NCBI GenBank assembly: GCA_030149595.1
Contig: JASFBI010000180.1
Location: 1-5,192, forward strand
Length of the DNA: 5,192 nt
Source of the DNA: Desulfobacterales bacterium
GTDB taxonomy: Bacteria; Desulfobacterota; Desulfobacteria; Desulfobacterales; DAOWNP01
Direction of reading: 5' to 3'
Positions 1 through 5,192 of this stretch are shown one piece after another. How positions within the stretch are numbered: position 1 is the first letter of the stretch; every line of letters begins with the position of its first letter. A program made the position numbers and the translations under genes. The notes under the pieces are model-generated. The model was not told where the DNA came from, searched no databases, and worked only from the letters and a program-made list of their open reading frames with translations.

Positions 1-992
1 GTATCTTCTCCTGTAATATTGGCAAGATCTGAAACAAACTGTTCTAAGAACTGAGATTTTGCACCGGTATTTCCTTCACTGCCTATCTCTTCTTTATCAA
101 AAAACAGAACAACTGATGTTTTCTCAGGTTTGTTAATTTTTAAAATAGCTTCCAGTGAAGTAAAAGCACAAATTCTGTCATCTTGGCCGTAACCCCCTAT
201 GAGGCTTTTATCCATACCTACATCACGGGCTTTTCCGGCTGGTACAGCTTCTATTTCAGCACTGATAAAATCTTCTTCGATAATTTTATAGCGGTCATTT
301 AAATATTTTAATACAGTTAGTTTAAATCGGTTTTTTGTTTTTGTATCTCCAGTGGGAAGACTTCCTGCCAGCAGATTTAGTTTTTCTCCTTCAAATGCTT
401 CGGAGAGTTTTTTTTTGTTTTGTTTTGCAGCAAGATGGGGCAGAAGATCTGAAATCATAAATACAGGATCTGTTTCTGCTTCTCCTATTTTAATATCTAT
501 TGGGCCGGAGTTTTTTGTTATAACTCTTCCATGAAGAGCAAGGGGTCTTGCAAGCCAGTGGTATTTTTTTATTCCTCCATAATAATGTGTTTTCATAAGT
601 GCAAGGCTTATGTCTTCGTAAAGAGGGTTTTGTTTAAGATCAAGTCTTGGCGAATCAATATGGGAAGCAATAATATTTAGTCCTTTTTTAATTGGACTTG
701 TTCCTGTAATGGCAAGAGCAATGGCTTTGTTGCGAAATATTTTATAATATTTACCAGTAGGTTTGTCTAATTTATCTATGTCTGAAAAACCTTCTTTTAT
801 TGCACATTTTGTTATGTCAGATACTGCTTCACGTTCTGTTTTTGCATTATCTAAAAAAGCTTTGTATTTATCTCCCATAATAAAAGCTTCTATCTTCTCC
901 TTTTGCATGAGCTGATCCCATACAAGAGTCTGGTTACGTAATATTTGTTTTTCCAAATTTTCTATCTCTTTTTTGCTTATTTTTTTATCCAT
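1..992 (-). CDS. M18 family zinc aminopeptidase, C-terminus cut by the window edge
   Basis: The frame is open from an ATG at 992-990 to the left edge, giving 330 residues; the family is usually about 430-480, so roughly the last third is missing. M18 enzymes are cytosolic dinuclear-zinc aminopeptidases that remove N-terminal residues from peptides. Seen in the sequence: an N-terminal KAFLDNAKTEREAV block (about residues 44-57), ASHIDSPRLDLK with the likely zinc ligand H111, GGYGQDDR with the bridging Asp at 271 or 272, and DKEEIGSEGNTG at 299-310 with the catalytic and zinc-binding Glu pair E301/E302. The remaining two metal ligands expected in this family lie beyond the edge. No signal peptide or membrane segment is seen. 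The start has an AGGA at 1003-1006, ten bases upstream, and the frame has no closer candidate. It is 144 bases downstream of prkA and probably has its own promoter. The family call is firm; the subtype (apeA-like or apeB-like) is not settled. Confidence 0.93.
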   Translation of the reverse strand, partial: MDKKISKKEIENLEKQILRNQTLVWDQLMQKEKIEAFIMGDKYKAFLDNAKTEREAVSDITKCAIKEGFSDIDKLDKPTGKYYKIFRNKAIALAITGTSPIKKGLNIIASHIDSPRLDLKQNPLYEDISLALMKTHYYGGIKKYHWLARPLALHGRVITKNSGPIDIKIGEAETDPVFMISDLLPHLAAKQNKKKLSEAFEGEKLNLLAGSLPTGDTKTKNRFKLTVLKYLNDRYKIIEEDFISAEIEAVPAGKARDVGMDKSLIGGYGQDDRICAFTSLEAILKINKPEKTSVVLFFDKEEIGSEGNTGAKSQFLEQFVSDLANITGED

Positions 993-1136
993 ACTTAAAT
1001 TTTCCTATGTTGACAGGTTGTAACACAATAAAAAACTTTTTAAGTTCAAATACTCAAGGTTGTGATAAATGAGCATTCTGTAACAGGCTGTCTGTTTTGA
1101 AGATGATTAAAAATTTAATAAAGAATATATATATAA
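993..1136 (-). promoter_or_regulatory. Gap between prkA and the aminopeptidase gene, with a weak candidate promoter
   Basis: This AT-rich gap holds no gene. On the minus strand a TTGAAC (1049-1044) is followed after 18 bases by TGTTAC (1025-1020), a poor but possible sigma-70-type -35/-10 pair placed 28 bases before the aminopeptidase start. The prkA end of the gap is an alternating AT run (1125-1135) and an all-AT palindrome (1106-1119). There is also a short inverted repeat, AACAG/CTGTT (1082-1096), with no T-tract in the direction of transcription. No convincing terminator was found, so some read-through from prkA is possible. Confidence 0.25.
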
Positions 1137-3428
1137 TCAGGAAAATTTCTTTGCAATATTATTATCTATAGTATAGATACATACTCCTTTTGCACCTTCT
1201 TTTATGTAACCACACCGCTCACACAGGTTGTTAATTAAAAAAGTCACATCATTTCTGATTTTTTTATCATAGGTTTTAAAAGCCTCTTTATCAAAATCTT
1301 TTATGGCAAGCCTGAAATTTTCATTTCCAAGAAAGGGATCTAATACTTTCTCTTTAATATTGTGAACATATTTGTCATGGAGGGAGCTGTAAAGTTCTGT
1401 TTGGGTGATGTTTTTTTCATTAACTATTATCTCCTGGGTCAGAGTTTTTGAAGCATACTCTTTTTGTGTCTGATTTCTAAAAATCACCCTCTCTTCTTTC
1501 TTTGTTTTTTTCCCAAACAGGCGGTTTTCTATGCTTTCTAAAAAGTCATTGGTAATTTCTATTTTATCTCCTGTGTATGTACATACCTGTGTTAGTCCTA
1601 TTTCAAAATTTACAGCAAAAATATAGTTTTGAATATCCTTTGATATTTGTTCTTCATTATAATAGAAGATTGACTCTTTAATCTCCTGAAGAACTGTATA
1701 ATCATATAATTTTATTAATGAATCAAGAAAACCGAAAGGAATGGAATCTTTTAAATCTTTTCTTTTTTTAGTAAAATAATCATAGACACAGTTCATATCT
1801 ATAAGTTTGTTTTTGTTTGCATATATGGAATAAAAATCGTTAAACATTTTTATGGAATCACGGCCTGAAAAGCCTTGTACTCCTTCATTTTCAGATTCAG
1901 CAATGATTTTTTTCCGCCGCTTGGCTGTAAAGTTTTTTATATCTTCTTCATCTACCCATGGAGGGATATGGCCTGTAAAAATTTCCATTTTTAAAAGCTG
2001 CAGGTTTTCATCACAGTAAAGATTATATTTTTTTGGATCTTTAATCCACTCATTCATTGCTTTTGATTTATTATTCAGGCGCGTGGAAATAACAGCTCTT
2101 GCAAAATTATGTAAAACCCGGGGTAAAAAACCTGCTAAAATATGTTTTCCAAAAATATTTTTGTATATATTTACTTCGGTATTCAGATCCAGAACATATG
2201 GGATTTTAATATACTCAATACGATCTGAAAATGATTGAATATTCTGGATCTCATTTTCATCTTCAGGATTCATGATTCCAATAAAAAGAGCATTTACATT
2301 CTCTTCAATATCTTCAACTTTATGAAGTTTTTCGCTTACAATGTTATGAAGTTTTATCAGGCGGTTTGTGTTGTGAGATTTTATGTCCATTAAAGCATAA
2401 ATACCGTTATTTATTTTTGAAAATCTTGAAAAAATATAATTTACAATATTACTGTCTTTTAGGAGATCATCTATCTGACGTTGTATTAATGGATTTTTTA
2501 ATACATTTTCTTTCATAATATTGTCTCCGGGATTAAAAACACTTATCCCTTCACCAAGTCTTCTGTTAAATCTGTAAGGTCTTGCATAAACCATATCAAA
2601 CACATGATATGGATTTTTGACTTTGTTTAGCAAAGCTTCAAAAATTGAGCTACAAATGGTACAGGGAGTATCGTTAAAAACCCATTCATACTCTTTTTCA
2701 ACAAACAGTTTCCATTTGAATTCATTGTTTAAAAAAAGATTATCAAAAAACGACCGTCTGTATTTTTTTGGAATTATTAAAAGAGGGTTGTCATGATTGG
2801 GACAGGGGACATCTATACAGTTATGGCATTGATCTATGTCAGGGTCTTTGTCTTTTAAATCTTCACCATTGTCTTCATGTTTGCCAAAAAGCTTGTAAAC
2901 TTTTTCAAGGAGAAGATTATCTGATTGAAAATTATTTTCCAATAAAGATTTGTCTATTCTCCAGAGTGTTTCATACCTCAATCCCTCATCTGAATTTGCA
3001 AATATCTCGAATCTGGCAAGAAGGTTGTTTAAAAAAGTGCTTTTCCCGCTTCCATGGGGACCTTTGAAAATATAAATTTTATTCTGCTGTGCTCCCATTT
3101 TAAAAGCATCAACCACTTTAATCAGTCTGTTTGCAAAAAGTCTGTCAGCAAAAAAAGGGTGGTCAGATCCTTCAACAAAAAGTTTTGAACAGTCCTAGTT
3201 GGCATAGTTTATGGATTCAGGATCATTTTGATATTCATCAATGCCTTTGCCTATATAAAAGTTCATCATATCATAAAATAACTGAAAAATATTCCTTATG
3301 ACTTTTTCCGGATTTTTATAAAGAACAGATATGAATTTATTAAAAGGAATAGCTCCTCTGACCTCTTTTTCCGTTATACTGGAAGTTAAGTGTTCTATGG
3401 CTTTTAATATATCTTCTTCAGATCCCAT
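1137..3428 (-). CDS. prkA: PrkA-family AAA+ protein (serine protein kinase/ATPase), interrupted by one in-frame TAG codon
   Basis: PrkA/YeaG proteins couple an AAA+ ATPase domain to a kinase-like C-terminal domain. They act in starvation or sporulation responses; kinase activity, and in Bacillus ATP-dependent proteolysis, have been reported. Read through the TAG at 3197-3195 the frame gives 763 residues, longer than the roughly 630-650 of E. coli YeaG. In full-length numbering: a helical N-terminal region (1-77), the amber position (78), HPFFADRLFANR just before the ATPase core, Walker A GPHGSGKS (123-130), and cysteine pairs CHNC (201-204) and CTIC (256-259) with C209 and H212 between them, possibly a zinc site. 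Then come GIYALMDIKSHN (342-353, in the place of the usual Walker B region), ALFIGIMNPEDE (sensor-like), FSDRIEYIKIPY, and EGVQGFSGRD (515-524), the counterpart of the EGM-GISPR motif. The C-terminus carries CERCGYIKEGAKG. A conventional caller would split it into 3428-3195 and a GTG-started piece from 3116. The GTG has no Shine-Dalgarno and omits about 104 residues, while related PrkA proteins also have about 100 residues before the P-loop. It follows spoVR by 21 bases. Product status is uncertain: read-through, pseudogene or sequencing error. Confidence 0.85.
3195..3197 (-). other. In-frame TAG (amber) codon inside prkA
   Basis: The codon is TAG on the minus strand, position 78 of the joined frame, preceded by AAC and followed by GAC. 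The frame before and after is identical, with no insertion or deletion, so one substitution or a recoded codon explains it. One-base neighbours include TAT/TAC (Tyr), AAG, CAG and GAG. My recollection of this PrkA subtype favours a tyrosine here, but that cannot be tested from the window. No other TAG interrupts the three genes, and the two visible gene ends use TAA (spoVR) and TGA (prkA). Confidence 0.9.
3195..3428 (-). CDS. N-terminal 77-codon piece of prkA, ending at the TAG codon
   Basis: This is the part of prkA that would be made if the TAG stops translation: 77 residues, ATG start, no domain of its own. It is mostly helical and mildly acidic, with the stretch NIFQLFYDMMNFYIGKGIDEY near its end. 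It has the strongest ribosome binding site in the window, which argues that it is the true beginning of prkA and not an independent small gene. The next codons after the TAG (DCSKLFVEGSDHPFFADRLF) read naturally as a continuation of the same protein. Confidence 0.6.
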   Translation of the reverse strand: MGSEEDILKAIEHLTSSITEKEVRGAIPFNKFISVLYKNPEKVIRNIFQLFYDMMNFYIGKGIDEYQNDPESINYAN

Positions 3429-3438
3429 ATTAAAACAA

Positions 3439-3444
3439 ACCTCC
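3439..3444 (-). promoter_or_regulatory. Strong Shine-Dalgarno for prkA (GGAGGT)
   Basis: GGAGGT lies ten bases before the ATG at 3428-3426, inside the 21-base gap after the spoVR TAA. It fixes the prkA start and makes translation independent of spoVR. By contrast, the sequence just before the GTG at 3116-3114 has no purine-rich motif at a usable distance; the nearest AAGGA is about 50 bases away. Confidence 0.8.
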
Positions 3445-3449
3445 CTGTG

Positions 3450-5099
3450 TTAGATTACTCTTTTTGTGATTTTACGTTTTTCCATGGTATATACGATGCT
3501 GCGCCATTTTTTTTCTGCTTTATCTTTATTAATCTGTGGAGCTAAAAAACCAAAAGTAAACCCCTGATTGGTAATTTTAGGGAGATTAAGAAATTCTTTT
3601 GTTTCAAGCTTTACAGGTCCGTTCCAGAGGTATTCGATTCCCATCATTGTATTTTTTATATAATCGGTAACAAGGGGTTTACCTTCAAAATTGTGTTTTA
3701 AATAGAGAGTATTGTCTGTGGTTTTATTGTTATCTATTTCAATATAAGGGGGGTGGTAAAGAGAGTCTGATACCATCTGTTTATAATCTTTTGCTTTTCT
3801 GCTTTTAACAAAATATTCCCATACTTTTTTCTGTTTATTTATTCTTTTACCTGCTACAAAAAGGTTATTACTACTTACAAAATCCTGATCTATAAAATTA
3901 TTTATAAAGAGAAAGTCACTGTAATTTTCTCTTATTTTAAAAATGTAGTCCCTGCCTGTTTTAGTTTTTTTATCATATTTTTCTCTCTGACCTGCGTTAT
4001 GAATCTGTTCAAAATCATATGACAGCTTTCCTTTGTCAGCAAGTTCTTCAACATAATAAAACAGACGCATTCCAAGTGCATAAGGGTTGATGCCTACTCT
4101 GGGCATGGAGGTTACACCGGCATTTACTCTGGCAAAATCAACTTCATGGCCTTTTATTCTATCATCTTCAAGAAATAGTGTTTCATGCCAGTAGCTTGCC
4201 CACCCTTCGTTTAATATTTTTGTTCTTATTTGTGGCTGAAAAAACATAGATGTATTACGTACAACATGCAGTACGGACTTCATCCATCTGTTTTGCTCTT
4301 TGTTTAAAAATGCAGAATTATTAATTAAGAACAGAAGGACATCCTGTTTTTTTTTGTTCTTTTTTTTCAGATTTTTTTTAAACATAAGATCAAATTCAGG
4401 ATGTTTTTTTACAACTTCTGAAAAAAAGATATGATCACCATACTCTCCAGATTCATTTTTGCAGCTATTATACCTTTCTACTTCTTTGACATAATCATGA
4501 ATTTTTATTTTTTTTTCAGACTGGAGAAAAACATCAAAGTAAAAGTTTAACAGTTTATCTCTGTTTGATTCATAAGGACGGTTTATTTCAGATAACCCAG
4601 CGTAATATCCCACCAGATTATCCACTCCCCTTGCAAATTCTATTACATAATCAACCCATCTTCCTTTTTCAGATCTTAATTTTGATATTAGCCTTTTATC
4701 TGAAAGAGCCTGGCCTGTAAAATCGTATTCCCATGTATTACGGAAATATAGATTGTTCTGGAAAAAATCTATATGACCTAAAACATGGTAAAAAATCATT
4801 ACATTTAACCAGTCAGGGTTATTGTCGTTGTAAAAAGATATAGCTGGTCTGGTATTTATTACGGTTTCATAAGGGTTTGAAGGGTAGAGTTCATATTTGC
4901 CTTTTTCCTTTAATACTTCAATATCATGTACCCAGTAATCATAAAGAGTAGGAATCATATATTTAGGGGAAAGTTCAAGCAGATCACGGTTTGTTACAAT
5001 ATACTCTAAAGATTCAGTATCAAAGTTTAGTCCGGCACTTTTTGCCCGTTCCTTACAACCCTCCATTATTTTTTTTGTGTGTTGATTTATTAATTCCAT
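3450..5099 (-). CDS. spoVR: SpoVR family protein (YcgB-like)
   Basis: The protein has 549 residues, against about 470 for Bacillus SpoVR and 510 for E. coli YcgB. SpoVR is needed for proper spore cortex formation in Bacillus, and relatives are stress-induced in many non-sporulating bacteria; the biochemical activity is not established. Seen: HVLGHIDFFQNN (105-116), matching the HxxxGH-FF-NN block of the family; NEGWASYWHETL (297-308), matching the NEGWA-FWH motif; and GINPYALGMRLF (336-347). The conserved histidines and glutamate of the first two blocks look like a metal site, which is inference. A lysine-rich insert (235-252) and a longer C-terminus account for the extra length. No signal peptide or membrane span is seen. 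The start ATG has only a weak GGA seven bases upstream of it. prkA follows after 21 bases, so the two are probably co-transcribed and work together, as in other genomes where these families are neighbours. Confidence 0.95.
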   Translation of the reverse strand: MELINQHTKKIMEGCKERAKSAGLNFDTESLEYIVTNRDLLELSPKYMIPTLYDYWVHDIEVLKEKGKYELYPSNPYETVINTRPAISFYNDNNPDWLNVMIFYHVLGHIDFFQNNLYFRNTWEYDFTGQALSDKRLISKLRSEKGRWVDYVIEFARGVDNLVGYYAGLSEINRPYESNRDKLLNFYFDVFLQSEKKIKIHDYVKEVERYNSCKNESGEYGDHIFFSEVVKKHPEFDLMFKKNLKKKNKKKQDVLLFLINNSAFLNKEQNRWMKSVLHVVRNTSMFFQPQIRTKILNEGWASYWHETLFLEDDRIKGHEVDFARVNAGVTSMPRVGINPYALGMRLFYYVEELADKGKLSYDFEQIHNAGQREKYDKKTKTGRDYIFKIRENYSDFLFINNFIDQDFVSSNNLFVAGKRINKQKKVWEYFVKSRKAKDYKQMVSDSLYHPPYIEIDNNKTTDNTLYLKHNFEGKPLVTDYIKNTMMGIEYLWNGPVKLETKEFLNLPKITNQGFTFGFLAPQINKDKAEKKWRSIVYTMEKRKITKRVI

Positions 5100-5192
5100 A
5101 GCTTTTCCAATTAAGATACTTTATGTTTAATTTTGATAAATTTTTATATGAAACTCTGTCCAACAGACCGTAATCATGAGAGTTTCAATTTT
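5100..5192 (-). promoter_or_regulatory. Leader region of spoVR
   Basis: This AT-rich stretch upstream of spoVR probably holds the operon promoter, but no -35/-10 pair is clear. TTGGAC (5165-5160) has a -10-like TATCAA only at a 19-base spacing. One minus-strand frame is open from the right edge to a TAA at 5129-5127 (21 codons). It could be the tail of an upstream gene, but it resembles no family I recognise. Confidence 0.3.
5149..5187. repeat. Inverted repeat with 9-base perfect arms upstream of spoVR
   Basis: TGAAACTCT (5149-5157) and AGAGTTTCA (5179-5187) are perfect reverse complements separated by 21 bases. The spacer itself contains GTC/GAC half-sites. It could be an operator for a dimeric regulator, or a weak hairpin ending an upstream transcript. 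The stem is AT-rich and the T-tract that follows is short in either direction, so a strong intrinsic terminator is unlikely. Confidence 0.4.

Noticed and set aside
352..534. Plus-strand open frame of 60 codons
   Set aside because: It lies entirely antisense within the M18 aminopeptidase, whose zinc-site motifs are clear in the other strand. Its serine- and phenylalanine-rich translation is typical of a shadow frame.
1082..1096. Short inverted repeat AACAG/CTGTT as a prkA terminator
   Set aside because: The stem is only five base pairs and is not followed by a T-tract on the minus strand.
1137..1139. The TGA at the end of prkA as a selenocysteine codon
   Set aside because: The C-terminus is already complete for the family, the frame beyond the TGA is short and low in complexity, and no SECIS-like hairpin is evident.
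2768..3067. Plus-strand open frame of 99 codons, rich in Cys, His and Leu
   Set aside because: It is antisense to the PrkA P-loop region, resembles no known protein and has no independent support such as a ribosome binding site.
3195..3428. The 77-codon frame as an independent small gene
   Set aside because: It is in frame with the following PrkA sequence, supplies the expected length of N-terminal region before the P-loop, and has no separate domain.

Overview
The window is an AT-rich bacterial segment, about one third G+C by eye. Every convincing gene is on the minus strand. Read in the direction of transcription it holds a SpoVR-family protein (5099 to 3450), a PrkA-family AAA+ protein (3428 to 1137) and, after a 144-base gap, the N-terminal 330 residues of an M18 zinc aminopeptidase that runs off the left edge (992 to 1). 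No RNA gene, insertion sequence, CRISPR array or phage element is visible. Both plus-strand open frames are shadows of minus-strand genes.

spoVR and prkA are 21 bases apart and almost certainly share an operon. It corresponds to the widespread PrkA(YeaG)/YeaH/SpoVR(YcgB) stress or sporulation group. No YeaH (UPF0229) gene lies between or after them; it could sit beyond the right edge or be absent. The aminopeptidase looks like a separate housekeeping gene.

The main observation is in prkA. Its frame begins at an ATG with an excellent Shine-Dalgarno, runs 77 codons, meets a single in-frame TAG (amber) codon, and continues in the same frame without any indel for another 685 sense codons to a TGA. 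Residues on both sides look like one PrkA protein. The segment directly after the TAG, before the first possible GTG restart, holds the conserved-looking block just upstream of the P-loop. The GTG has no ribosome binding site. The gene is therefore either read through (pyrrolysine or another amber suppression), freshly broken by a nonsense mutation, or carries a sequencing error. The window cannot decide which.

The organism is uncertain. The SpoVR variant with an HVLGH-IDFF motif, the long cysteine-bearing PrkA and the low G+C would suit an anaerobic Desulfobacterota member or a low-G+C clostridial or halanaerobial lineage. Both groups are known to include some pyrrolysine-using species. This is inference, not an identification.
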